Shown: piece after piece, positions 11,111-22,387 of the stretch
Numbering within the stretch: position 1 is the first letter of the stretch
Layout: every line of letters begins with the position of its first letter
Assembly (NCBI GenBank): GCA_015039465.1
Contig: MU130299.1
Location: 397,667 to 461,666 of the forward strand
Reading direction: 5' to 3'
Length of the DNA stretch: 64,000 bases
Source of the DNA: Phlegmacium glaucopus
Taxonomy: Eukaryota; Basidiomycota; Agaricomycetes; Agaricales; Cortinariaceae
The notes under the pieces: model-generated
Seen by the model: the letters and a program-made list of their open reading frames with translations, nothing else
The model's database searches: none
Told to the model about the DNA's origin: nothing
Translations under genes and position numbers: made by a program

Positions 11111-12415
11111 CGTCCCCCTACCGCAAGAATTTTGGACTTCGGCATATAGGATTTCGTATACCCCCGAGTCACGGGTAAACGTACAATGCATTATGTAAAG
11201 ATGAGTTCGATCAGCTATTGAGTTAGTAATGTTCAGGAGAAAGCATTGGTGAGAGGGGTACAGAGGAAGTCAGGATAACGTTGGGCAGATGGATGTTATG
11301 TTTCACAAGACCTGGCCTGGAAATTCATGTCAAACCCCTAACATCCCCAAAATCTGGCAAAACTTTGTGCGGATGAGCACAGGCTCCTAAAAGCCTTACT
11401 ATGAGGGAGATTATGCTGAAAATTGGTCGGTGATCTCGGAGAACACTAATTAACCCTAAGGTTGGGTTCCAAATTTGGCAAGACCGCGTTATCAACGTAA
11501 GTCAGCGCACGTGTTCTGTGCAAGAATGGGTTAAAAATATTTGTGGCCAGCGCAGTACAACCAGCACATTAAAGAGGTCAAAATAATCTTGAATGCTTTC
11601 AAGGGTTCTGGTCCCTGGAATCACACCCTATCAGTTTTATAGATATTCAAATTGAATTATGAGTTATTAAAGAGTAGAGAATATATAAAAGCGTGAAGCC
11701 TGAGAGCTCTCCGCCCGGCGCTTCCTTCCTAATCGGGACGGACTTGTGACGGACCCATACATTGAAGTAATGTGTTGACTCAGGTGGAACACCTGTCAAA
11801 GCCTGTATTAGTGCATCTAATAAGTATAAACTTCATAGACGAAAAGAAGAATGCCTCCATGGAAACACCAATGGCAAAGCAGTTTGTTGCCAGGGAAGGT
11901 GGAAGGCAAAAGCAAGATGACGTGAAAAGAGGATGATGAGGTAACTTTAACTGTTGGAGCATGTTATGTGTGCAGGCTACAGTTCTAAGAGTTCTCCCAA
12001 CAAAAATTCCAATCATCACTCTTTCTTGGTTTCTCTTGCTCAGCTCCGATCCAGTTTTGACTAGGCTTCGGAAAGCTTCAGGCCTTGAAAGCAAGGCAGG
12101 CTCCAAGTATGTACTACTTGGCAAATTAAGGACTGATGTATACCATGATCACCAGTTCAATGCACTCATAACATCAACACAAGAACCAGGAAAACCCAAA
12201 TATTTATATAACACGGCACGGCGAATAAATGAATGCTAGTCTATTGTATTGCAGACACAGAAGGGAAAAATGGAGCGCATTAACCGACATAGTATTACTC
12301 TAAAACTGTGAATATTCATCGCCAATTATCATCAAGTTCATCATAGAGATATGTAAACTATACGACGACATAAGGGTATCAACTCTCTCCAAGACATACT
12401 AAAGGAAGAAAAAAA
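11111..12415. other. Intergenic, no gene supported
   Basis: Open frames at 11780-12124 (minus) and 11961-12239 (plus) overlap each other and match no family I know. The stretch probably holds promoter sequence of P450 copy B and old repeat material. Confidence 0.4.
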
Positions 12416-13285
12416 TCAAACTTTGATGCCGAGGCAAACCAAAACTTGAGTGAACTGGAGGTAGGTAATGTCTGCTACGAGAGGCTGGACAACGACAACC
12501 AAGACAACCTTCAAACCTTCAACAAGAACGCACACAAGAGTGAGGATCTGGAAGAGGAGGCCACTATAAAAGAGTTAAATGAGTTATGCAAGAATGAAAT
12601 CAGCTAACAAGGAACGTACCCAATGATGACGATGACGGGCCAGAGGGTAAATTCAAGGACACCGACAACGCGGACAACGAGGCACAGAACTTCAATGAGG
12701 ACCTATCCAGTACCAAAATGATTAAAGACATAGTAAAAACATAAGGAGAAACTTACTTGAAGGAGACCGTATACAATGAGGGCAAGCTCATGGACAGTCA
12801 CGACAACACCCTTGAAGGTCAGGAGAGCGGCCAAGCTAAGTCCGCTATCCTTGCATCCCTGAAGACCGACGAGAACGACCTTGAGAATGACAACAATCTC
12901 GTTGAGGTGACCGAGGACGGCGGTCTTGTCAACCTTGTCGGCACCACCGACGCTCACAAGAGCCTCTGAAAATTCGGTCAGCTCCTCACAATTATGAATA
13001 GAAAATAATGAACTCACTCAATTCGATGGCAATAGGCTTAATGCTATCGGTGGCATCGCTGAAATAATCGCAAGCAGACTTGCTTGGTTCACCACGAGGG
13101 AGGCCAGGGAGACCTGGTAGGCCAGGGGCACCGACACCGGGAAGGCCAGGGAGGCCGGGGAGGCCAGGAAGACCCGGCAGGCCAGGAAGACCAGGAACGA
13201 CGGCACCGTCAGGGGTAGGTGCTGCAGAGGAGAGAGTAGTGCATGCAAGAGCAACGAAGACAGCGATGGAGCGGAAGGACAACAT
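12416..13285 (-). CDS. Secreted collagen-like GLP-repeat protein with hydrophobic C-terminal half
   Basis: I do not know the function. Four exons join in frame. Exon 1 encodes a clear signal peptide (MLSFRSIAVFVALACTTLSSA) followed by about nine Gly-Leu-Pro triplets, interrupted once by GVGAPG. The first intron (about 52 bases, GTGAGT to TTTTCAG) links IEL to KALVSVGGADKVDK. The next exons encode a strongly hydrophobic region rich in Val, Leu and Ile (for example LKVVLVGLQGC and VIVIIGGLLFQILTLVCVLV), which could form several membrane or amphipathic segments. The stop is at 12416-12418. It may be a cell-wall or surface protein. The triplets are far too few for a classical collagen helix. The gene stands alone, with no obvious partner. 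Confidence 0.7.
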
Positions 13286-14247
13286 TTTGTTTAAAAGAAT
13301 GTGGATTTGGTGTGTCTGGTGGACGAGGAGTGAGAGAGAGAACTAAAGAAAGCGACTAAGGTTGTCGAGTGAGGAAAAAAGGAAAGCATGAGGGCATTAG
13401 TTTAAGTACCCCTCCAGCGTTCCGAACCACGCTCGGCGAACTCAGGGAAATCAAAAGCAAGTTTTCTTTTTAGACCAATCAAATTTCAATTTGGTGTTCT
13501 GGAATTACGACATCTTAGCTTCTAGCGTGAAACGTCAGGAGCGAAAAAAAAAAGTGTGACAAAAATTTACATATTGTTGAATTTGACGCCATCAATGTTG
13601 CTTTGAGAACTCGCAACAAAGTAAATTATAAACGAAGGCTCTGGAGAGAGCGTTGAGAAGCTTCCTGAAAAACTCTTTTATTTTTCTGCTTTGTGAACGC
13701 GCAGGTGGAGTGAGAAATACCATGTTTCAACGTTTCCAACAACAATTCCATATCAACTTACGGCATCATTACACGGTATATAAAATATGATGTAATTAAA
13801 TTGTGGAGTACGTATGATGGACGGCTATTCACTTGTAAATCAAGGAGATCGTTGAACATGATACATTACACGCATATTGCGCCCTGCAGAAATACAACAC
13901 AAGCCAGACAACTCAACTATGTAGTGACGCTGGCAGACTCCAGAACACCAGAAAGCTTCAGTACTTCAGTATACTTCAGTTGCGGCCTGTGTCTCCTGAG
14001 CTAACCATATTCGATCGATCAACAGCGGTGGTAGTGTGGACCCGAACGAAACGAACAACAAACAAAAATCCTGCATTGCGAACAAGGCCCTGGTAGTAGG
14101 CTAGCAGTATATATTAAACAAGTACACGTCTATAAAATCTAGACAAATAATCCAATGTCTTTATCAAGGTAAGTTAGTAACATTTCGGGTGGAAATGAAC
14201 ATAGTAAACATACCCATCATTACACTATGTATACAAGGGACATAGAT
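13286..14247. other. Intergenic, no gene supported
   Basis: Upstream region of the collagen-like gene followed by AT-rich sequence. The small frames seen here have no family resemblance. I see no repeat or RNA gene. Confidence 0.4.
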
Positions 14248-14821
14248 CTAGACGAGATTCTTTAATATATGATCCATTGGGGTTACAGCGTTATTCGCGT
14301 GTTGATCGACATCGGTAGTATTAGGGAAGCGAGAGAGAGGTGCATGAGGGTGCATAACGGAAATAACGGACGTCAAAAAGATGGTCTTACACAAATGACT
14401 GAAGAATGGACCTACATGGTACATACTAATCATGTTCGACCGTGGCGTCGTGCGCAAGAAAGTCGGAGTGGTGTCCCATACGTCCTGACCAACGACTATT
14501 TTGATGATATCGTGCCTGCGAGAAGCGATCGGAAAGAGGTTCCTGCTGATTTGGTATAGCAGTGGTGGACGGAATTAGGTGATCGACACTGTCCTCTTCA
14601 CAATCGTCAAGCTCGCGTTTCATATAAGACACATGATTGACATTGAGGATTTTGTCGGCGAGTCTGCCATATGGGAAAGGCGGGTCGACGGGTTGGAGAT
14701 GACGACGATGAAAGTCAGAATTGATAGAAATAGGTGTCGATCCAGCAAGGTTGGCGATGCAAAGGAGGAAGGAGAAGATGGTGAGGTAAAAAGAGATGTG
14801 GGTGTTTATAAATGAGAGCAT
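14248..14821 (-). CDS. Possible small secreted protein
   Basis: A 131-codon frame (14426-14821) starts with a good signal peptide (MLSFINTHISFYLTIFSFLL, then CIANLAGS). It continues as a polar, His/Ser/Asp-rich chain with a KR dibasic site that a Kex2-type protease could cut. It either stops after VEHD or splices over a 28-base GTATGT...TTCAG segment into a second frame (HLCKTIFLTS...) ending at 14248. Such an intron would be unusually short, so the longer model is doubtful. No homolog is recognised; the evidence is the signal peptide and frame only. Confidence 0.4.
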
Positions 14822-15236
14822 GACTTTAAAGAGAGTGTGGGTTCACGGAGACCTGGTTGTAGGGAATGAGGCAAGGAATGAGCGGGTTTGATTTCGCGAG
14901 CGAGCAGACTATAACGGTGGAGTAACTTCGAATTCTATGTAGCACGTCAGGACTAGTACTGTGTCAATGTTGTCAGAATTTGATAATCGTGTGATAATTT
15001 ATCAGTTCTGTCACCAACAATACTCACCGATATTCACTTACACGCACATGACAAAAGAACGTGAATGGAATAAAATATAATACACAAGGGTAATGAATGT
15101 ACACCAGATAAAATTACAAGGAAGCTCCACCGCAAAGAAAATAGTGAGTATCCTGTCGCCACTAAGGCGCGATGCATGCGGAAGAAATTATATACGATAA
15201 AGACAGTGAGCAAGAAACGAGGGAGACAGCACCACT
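14822..15236. other. Intergenic, no gene supported
   Basis: AT-rich spacer. It holds the upstream region of the small secreted candidate and the 3' flank of the BEM46-type gene. Confidence 0.4.
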
Positions 15237-16724
15237 CTAAAATGCCGGCTGCGGACGAGGCAACTTCCCTGGCATGACATGGCCAAGACTGGCGATAAAG
15301 TCAGCGATAGCCGTCCAATATCCTGGCTGCGCACAAGTGTTATCTGCCATCAAAAAGAGATCAATCATGATTGAAACCCCCCCAAGACATCGAGATATCA
15401 ACGCACTATGGCCTCCATGTTCAAATTCCATGTATTTTGCCCTTTCCAGTCCTGTCTTATATTCACTGCCATTAGGCTTTTTCTTTTCGCCTCGTTTGGC
15501 TACAGCCTGCCAGAGAGCCTGCATATGTTCCTTAGGGACGAGCTCATCGCTAGCACCGCTGAGCATAAGTATTGGTATCGTTGCAGGGATGAGTGGGATT
15601 TTAGATACGGAGTCCCATTTCTGGTGACACAGGAAAGAAAAAGGGCCGAGAGCGGGAAGTGCGTGTGGTACCAAACTGGGAAGGGAGGTGAACGTATTTT
15701 CGAGTATCAGGGCATTTATCTGTTTAAAGTGTCAACTCCAAAGCCGAAATTGGAAACGTCAAGTACGACCTTGGCGGAATTTCGACTGGCGAGGTCAATC
15801 GCAACCGCACCTCCGATCGACTGTCCATATAGAATCTTCATGAAAAATTGTAAGCCCAGTAGTGCTAACAAAGAAGAGCGCAGCAGACTCACTATGGGTG
15901 TCTCTTTGAAAAGTGGATGAGATGTAAGGTAATTCAAAGCAGTTTGAGAGTCTATCTGCAGGCCTTGATGCTAGTTAGACCGTGGCACAGATGATGGCGT
16001 ACATGCACACACCTTTCTCCGAAGGAGAGCCGTCTGAACGACCATACCCTCTATAACACAACATAAGGACATTGCATCGCATCTTGTTGACAAAAATAGC
16101 AGCAAGAGGAATTCGATGACCGAGGTTTCCACCATTACCATGAAACATAACCACAGTCGGTCGACTGGCAATAAACTATAGAGGATGAAAATGAAGAAAC
16201 AGATACGAGAAGGAGAGCCAACAAACTGACCTCATCCTCCGTTGTTCCTTCCTTGACATCCATGCGAATACTTCCAGTGCCCAAATCTATCTTCTGAGGT
16301 ATTAAGTAGCACCTCAATATAACGCTGTCAGACGTCTTTAATTCCAAATCTTCGTAACGTAACCCGAATTCGGAAGGAAGGGGAACGTCTAACTCGGCAT
16401 GTTAGCATCACGAAGAAATGTTTGAACTTTCGGCACCTATTCGTGATCCAGGAGGAAATGCTGAAGGATATATCAAGTAATTTTGGCCATAGTATATGAG
16501 GCCGATGCCTATAAAGGCAAGGAAACAAACTCAGTATCAGTGCGTCGCGTGAACGAGTACCAGAGCCAAAAAAACAAACCAAGAGTCGACAACGTCGCTG
16601 CCGTGGCCAAAGTGCCCTGGGAGTAACCAAAGTATGATGTTAAAGTAATCTTCATAACAGAAGCATGATAACTCACTTTTGCAAAGGTTTCTATGGAACT
16701 CAGAGAAGGGAAGAAACCCGACAT
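15237..16724 (-). CDS. BEM46/ABHD13-type alpha/beta hydrolase
   Basis: Membrane-anchored serine hydrolase of the BEM46/ABHD13 family. Members have been linked to polarity and the endomembrane system in fungi; their natural substrate is unclear. About eight exons join in frame from MSGFFPSLSS. A hydrophobic segment (TLSTLGIGLIYYG) precedes the NYLIYPSAFPPGSR block typical of the family. Catalytic features follow in order: the oxyanion HGNGGN loop, the nucleophile elbow GQSIGG, a catalytic Asp in SGASDELVP, and a His in EHGGHSA. YRGYGRSDGSPSE between them is another family hallmark. The C-terminus ends in PRPQPAF at 15237. A last short intron may fall just after the catalytic His. It is divergent from UBC13, sharing 324 bases of promoter. 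Confidence 0.85.
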
Positions 16725-17048
16725 GGCAAGAAGAGCTCGACGGTTGCGCCGCGGCCCTGTACAGAATTTAGGAGTAGGGAATTTACCGCTGTTTGGTAAA
16801 AGACCCCGTTTATCACAAGAGTAGGGTTTCTACGGTTCAACGGTCAACGTTCGAGATGACAGTGACCTGCTGAGTACAGAGAATCTGGATATGTGGATTT
16901 ATAGCCATATGATCATCATTGAATAAGGCTGACTCATCAAGGGAGGTGCCGAGATCCTAACCCTTGCTCACAACCTCACACAGCTTGATCTCCATATTGC
17001 CACAACTTCTATAGTTCTCGACCTTTTACTAGCTCCTGCAATCCGTAC
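16725..17048. promoter_or_regulatory. Shared divergent promoter, BEM46-type gene and UBC13
   Basis: The two genes start 324 bases apart on opposite strands, so this interval must serve both. I see no convincing TATA box, as is common for fungal housekeeping genes. Confidence 0.5.
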
Positions 17049-17777
17049 ATGGCCCTTCCAAAGGTACAACCAACAAAAGTCTCAAAACTCACTAATACAT
17101 GTACTGATCAGATCGTAGCGAATTATCAAGGTTAACATAATCAAGAGTCTTAACCGAGCTTATACCTACTCTTTTACTTCTTTCTTGATAGGAAACAGAA
17201 CGCCTTGTTGCGGATCCTGCACCAGGAATCTCAGCTCTGCCGCATGATGACAACCTAAGATACTTTGATGTGATAATCGAGGGTCCAGGGGGTAGCCCAT
17301 TCGAACGTGAGTGGCTGGAGCGATCTGATTTACTTTCATAACTTAATTTTTCTCACAAAGGGGGACAATTCAAATTGGAGCTCTTTTTGCCGGAGGAATA
17401 CCCCATGGCACCTCCAAAGGTGCGCTTCTTGACGAAGATTTATCACCCAAATATCGGTGTGTCTCGTTTTCTCTCTCATACGTCCCACGTCCTTATGACT
17501 CATACCACCTCAAAGACAAACTAGGGCGGATATGTCTGGATATCCTGAAAGGTGTGCGATTCCTCCAATAAGTCGTGAATTGGATCTTTATCGTACTTTT
17601 GCAGACAAATGGTCGCCTGCTCTTCAGATTAGAACCGTTCTACTATCTGTACAAGCCCTACTTAGCGCCCCAAACCCTGACGACCCTCTTGCCACCGATG
17701 TCGCAAAACATTACAAGGAGAACGAGACGGATGCACAACGAGTTAGCAGGGAATGGACGCAGAAATATGCCGTTTGA
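17049..17777 (+). CDS. UBC13: Ubiquitin-conjugating enzyme E2 N (Ubc13)
   Basis: E2 enzyme that, with an Mms2-type partner, builds Lys63-linked ubiquitin chains in DNA damage tolerance. Six exons give 148 residues, normal for the family: 17049-17063, 17119-17130, 17192-17306, 17361-17456, 17516-17551 and 17605-17777. Exon 2 is a 12-base micro-exon encoding only RIIK. It restores the family N-terminus MALPK-RIIK-ETERL. Further family marks are [39 protein letters not shown], and the catalytic Cys in [13 protein letters not shown]. The C-terminal half carries [12 protein letters not shown] and the [10 protein letters not shown] block. All splice sites are GT-AG and all phases close. Nothing is missing, so I consider it functional. 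Confidence 0.95.
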
Positions 17778-17973
17778 GTTTGATTTGAAGGCTACATCTT
17801 CTTTCTTTGTCTCTCTCCTCGGTGATATTTTGACGAAAGCGCGTTCATTACGATAGTTTCACGTTACGCTGTATTGACTAAGTTCCAAATCATATTGAAT
17901 TTATTTTGACTTCATTTTGGGACTTTCCCTTTTCAGGGGTTTTTACCCACCAGAATGACCTCTGCCTCACTCA

Positions 17974-19821
17974 TTGAAATCCTCAAGCGGGATGCCACTG
18001 AAACAGCTTGGTGTTGACATCCTTTATGAGATTGTCAGTGAGATAGCCTCAATTGACAATAAAGACCATAGAAGTCGTCTATTGAATCTCTCGCTCACTT
18101 GCCGAACTCTCCTCCATGCTACACGACCCATTATCTTCGCCAAAATGAAATGGCCTCACCAAAATCAGCACGATGAGAATTCAGGTCTCCTCTTTCCTCC
18201 AGAAGTTTTATGGCCTTATATCAAGTAAGAAAGCCTTCAGGCTTGCAAACCTCAGATCGGAGCAAATTCATTGAGATTCACCTTGAACGCCTTTAGGAGT
18301 TTTCATTTGGATTGGCCTGACCATTGGCCAGATTCGTCGCCACCACTCTGGGGCATCAAATCATTTGTCAACGGTGCCTACTACCCAAAGCACTTGGATA
18401 AAGTGGAATTGGCACTCCCCAAGATGAATAATATTCACACCTTCCAAATTACTTGTCCGTTCAACCCTTCTCCATCACTTATTACCGCTCTCGTCGGATG
18501 CCCTAACATTAAGGACTTTAAAGTTATCGACACCCCTCTCTACCCAGGCCTGATTCCCACAATACCTCCGGACTTTAATCTACAAAGTTTCTCTCTCGTT
18601 ACGGTTAGAGAGGCAATTCGTGTGGGCGAAGGTCCATTCGATCCAAAATTCCGCAACATCGCCTATTTCTCTCGCGAATACCGCAGGAAATATCTGAACG
18701 ACTTCAATGGAAGGTTTGCTTTGATCCGTTACCTCTTCCACCTCACGAGATACAATTACCTCCGCTACCTCCAGCTCTCTGGCGCTTCTTTCACGTTACT
18801 CGATCTCGAAGAACATGAATGGCATAATCTCAGCACGCTTGTGCTCACTGGGATACCACCCGTAGGTGGAAACATTGCCCGGTTGGTAGATGTCATTGCC
18901 CGCATGCCCAAGTTATTCGATTTACGGCTTCTATTCGCCAAAACAAACAGATATCAGGCATTTGAAATCCTTCCGCCTCCATTGCCGGAAGCATATAAAC
19001 GCTTTCCAGATGATGATAGGTTCAAAATATCCAACAAAGTTTTCTCTCAGATCACCCATCTAGCAGTGTCCAATGCTTGCAACCTACGGAATACCTTTCA
19101 GCATGTTCCCAATCTAGAGCGATTGGTGATTAGCGCTATTGCCGAGTATCCTCGTCTCCCAATTGCGTGTAGCATGTTGGAGATTATGGGAGTTTTGGAT
19201 GATGTTATTTTGGGCGGTGGAAATGCCCATCTCAAGCGCGTTAGGCTTATCACGGAGGAAGATATTCCCATTTCCTTGTTAAAAACATTGGGGGACAACT
19301 ATCCTCTTCTTGAATTCGTCGAGGTTGAGCGTTGTCAGTACAAAGAACTGCCATCAGATGTTGACAGAGACTGGGTGAGCCTCTCTCTCTCATTTTCTTG
19401 TTTAATAAAGAAAAGAGCAATTACAATTCTGTCCTGAAAAAACCTTCTCTTCCATCAGAGTGAAATTTCGAACGCTTTTTCCAGCTTGCAGCATCTTCGC
19501 GAGTTGCGGATAGCTGTTCCGCGCGTAGGATGCAACTTGTCTTGCGTGGACTTTCCTAATCCTGCCCATGCTCATCTTGGAGAATGTGTACGAGCCAATC
19601 GCAAGATATGTGCAACTCATCTTGCAACCCGATTGCCGACTTTGCAAAAAGTGGGTTTGCAATATCGGATACGGACTGGGGATTATCGATCTGAGGATAG
19701 GTGGTTGGATTATAGAATCGAACGCTTGAATGATGGGACTGGTGCGATATCTTTGCATGAATTAGGACAGACTTGGTACCCTTTTCCTGAGGTCTGGAAG
19801 CCTGTTCTATATGATGATTGA
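17974..19821 (+). CDS. F-box-like protein with LRR-like C-terminal region
   Basis: Three exons (17974-18224, 18297-19374, 19459-19821) encode 563 residues. An F-box-like segment lies near the N-terminus (LGVDILYEIVSEIA, then LLNLSLTCRTLLHATRP, FAKMKWP). It has the usual leucine/proline start and the conserved Cys-Arg of the second helix, and should bind Skp1. The rest shows irregular leucine-rich strands (LRYLQLSGASFTLLDL, LSTLVLTGIPP, LERLVISAI). These resemble the substrate-recognition part of the many lineage-specific F-box/LRR proteins of mushrooms. The target is unknown. A second in-frame ATG follows at 17992 (MPLKQLG), so the start is uncertain by a few codons. The gene begins 196 bases after UBC13 on the same strand. 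Confidence 0.75.
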
Positions 19822-22387
19822 GGGGATTTAAAGTATTTTCCGGTCATTCTATTCTTTTTTGGTATGTAATATTTTCTTGGAGGTTTTATTTTGTCAACAT
19901 CGTTGTACTTCTGTTCAACTGCCGTACTTATGTTTTAGTTGGAAATAAGTAGGTGTGCGACACTGCAATCGCTGATGATTATTTCCAAGACCCCTAGCTG
20001 GTACTCCGATTTACACCACCGTTCGATCAGACCTATCTTTCGATTAAACGAAGGCTCCAAGGTCATTTTCACTGCTATAACCTTCACCAGCCCAGTGAGA
20101 AACAACAGGCGGCGGCCGGAAGCAGGGAAAAATGTTAAGAGGAAGAACCAATTCAGAGGACCGAACCAATCCAGAAGAAGAAAGTGCCAAAGCCTATTTC
20201 TGTTATTGCTCCTACACTTACTACTCCTCCTTCATTTGCCGACGAAGGAGTAATCAAGTTCGGCAGACCTGCGAAACGGCCTCGACCGTCTACGCCACGG
20301 CAACCCTTGCTGTTACCAACGTCTCCTGCAACTGTCACCTTGTCCTTGGCGGGTGAATCAAGTCCATTTGCATCTTGCCGCCGGTCTCACAATTTCAGAA
20401 GCACTGGAAGCTCCTCGCGTTGTGTAGCATCACCAGCAGTGCCTGCACCATTATCCTTGCCGACATCTGCGCCAGCTCGATATGAACCTGATGAAGAAGA
20501 GGAGTAGAACGAAGTGCTAAATATAGCGGCTTCTTTGCCCCCTTTTCAACTTCAATTCTAATAACTCGACAGCTTTTGGATATGATATATTTATTTGAAG
20601 AAGTCGACGGTGATGAAGGGCAAGGTGACTATGCCATCATATGTTGATGTTGATGGAAAGGACGTGGAGATTGATGTGAATGCTTTCGAGCAGGAATTGA
20701 AGCAGGCAGGGATGGTTCGGATGATGGTACTTTCGCCGGGCTTACTGTTGAGTTTGAACTGACAGAGATGTTGGGCTCAGAAGATGGGGTAAGGGCGATT
20801 GAAGCATGACGGAACAGCTAGTTCATATACATGGTCTGAAGACGGCAGCCGTGCCAAGTGCACCAGCTCACTATGTGCATTGACCACCTAAAGTGAGGAC
20901 TGTTCGGATTTCGATTTCAGGTGGTTATTAGATGAAGGTATAGGTGAATTCATTCAACCGTGTTGAGTACTGGAGGGAAAATGCAAGTAGGTGGCTGGAA
21001 ACGAAGAATGCCAGTGCGAAGACCACCTTGCTCTGTCAGACTGGCCGTGCTTCGGGTAGCTTCACCTCCAGCGCCACGGACCTCTCTTGCTCATATTTTT
21101 CAACGGGCCCCAAAGATAGTGGTAGATGACAGCTGTTCTCATATCTGTAGACGTTTTTGAAACTTCGCATTGTGCGCCTTTGCTTACAAACTAGCCTTGA
21201 ACTAGCCTATATCAAGTATAGGTAATGGGGATCAGTCTCCACAGTGGAGTTATGTAGTTGTAAGCAGTGCCAGTTACCATATATGATTGAACTTGGGTGT
21301 GGGGCCGTGGCTACGCTGGCATTACGAGTCCCCTTGACGCAGTATGCCCTCACACTCCACTACAACTCCAATGCTAGCTAGCTTCGATAGCCACTACTAT
21401 TTTTGGGTGTTTGTCACAAACAAAGGCGCACAATGCGAAAATTTGAAAACGTATAAGAACAGCTGGAATAAAAGTTCAACGTTCAACGGGAATGTTTTGA
21501 TAACTGATCCTATAGTTACTTTTGATGCCCCAAAAGACTAGTATCTTGGAACCCAAGACCTAAGATAAGGAATGTAACAAGCCTCAGATGGGTTTGGTCG
21601 TATTGGTGACATGCTTACCTTCTTCCCGTGAACATCTCTTTTCGTAATGTCTACTTTATTATATTGAAACAAGTCACTACTTACTATTAGAGTCAGGAAC
21701 TGCGGGCAAGGTTTACTCATTTCCGTATCCTTGTGATCGGCGGCCGAGCCAAGCGGGCAAGGCAATCCTGCGAAGACTCCGCAACGCTACAGAAGAATCT
21801 ATGGTGAAAGTTCATTAATGCATTTCTTAAATCTTTTTCAAATTGATAATGCATTGCTGGTTAATATGAAGACTGCATTGAATAATTTATTATCTCTTGT
21901 ATGAATTTCACAATTATAATAATACTTTTTGTGTGTTAACTGGAAACCATAGCAAGGATGTGACCGAGTATCATATATAATAACCAAAACAGAAAATGGA
22001 AACAAAGAGAAGCTTGGAATTGAACAATGGAATACCGCTGGATAACTTTGGTTGTAAATTGTGTGGAAATAAACATAATTTTTCTGACTCTCCTGATCCT
22101 GAGCGGCTGTTGCATCGACATCACTAGTCCAGATCAGAAAAGGAGAATTTTTGACGAGAGTGAAACATCCAATGCGGTTTGGCGATGCCTATCTATGCCT
22201 ATCCATTCATGAGGCCTGGCGTCTAGATGACTGTCTGCCTCCTGTAAAGGTAACCTTACGTAAGCCAAGAAGCCGATGTTCGGAATACCAGAAATAGGTA
22301 AATCAGTTTCATCGGCAGCTTGGTGCAAACTCGTGTAGTCACACCAGCCAGGGGCCTCAACCGACTGCTCCTTCTCCAGTTACATCC
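19822..22387. other. Long gene-poor stretch with decayed coding pieces
   Basis: No intact gene is supported. Around 20163-20507 a frame encodes a Pro/Ser/Thr-rich stretch ending YEPDEEEE, but it has no ATG and meets a stop upstream. Around 20613-20760 a second coding-like piece (SYVDVDGKDVEIDV) is soon interrupted. I infer the corpse of a former gene or of a transposon-encoded protein. The remainder, to 22387, is AT-rich and includes the promoter of the RING gene. Confidence 0.4.

Noticed and set aside
11780..12239. Overlapping frames on both strands
   Set aside because: No family resemblance; they overlap each other, and neither has credible splice partners.
13080..13346. Plus-strand Gly/Arg/Pro-rich frame
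   Set aside because: Antisense shadow of the GLP repeats of the secreted protein.
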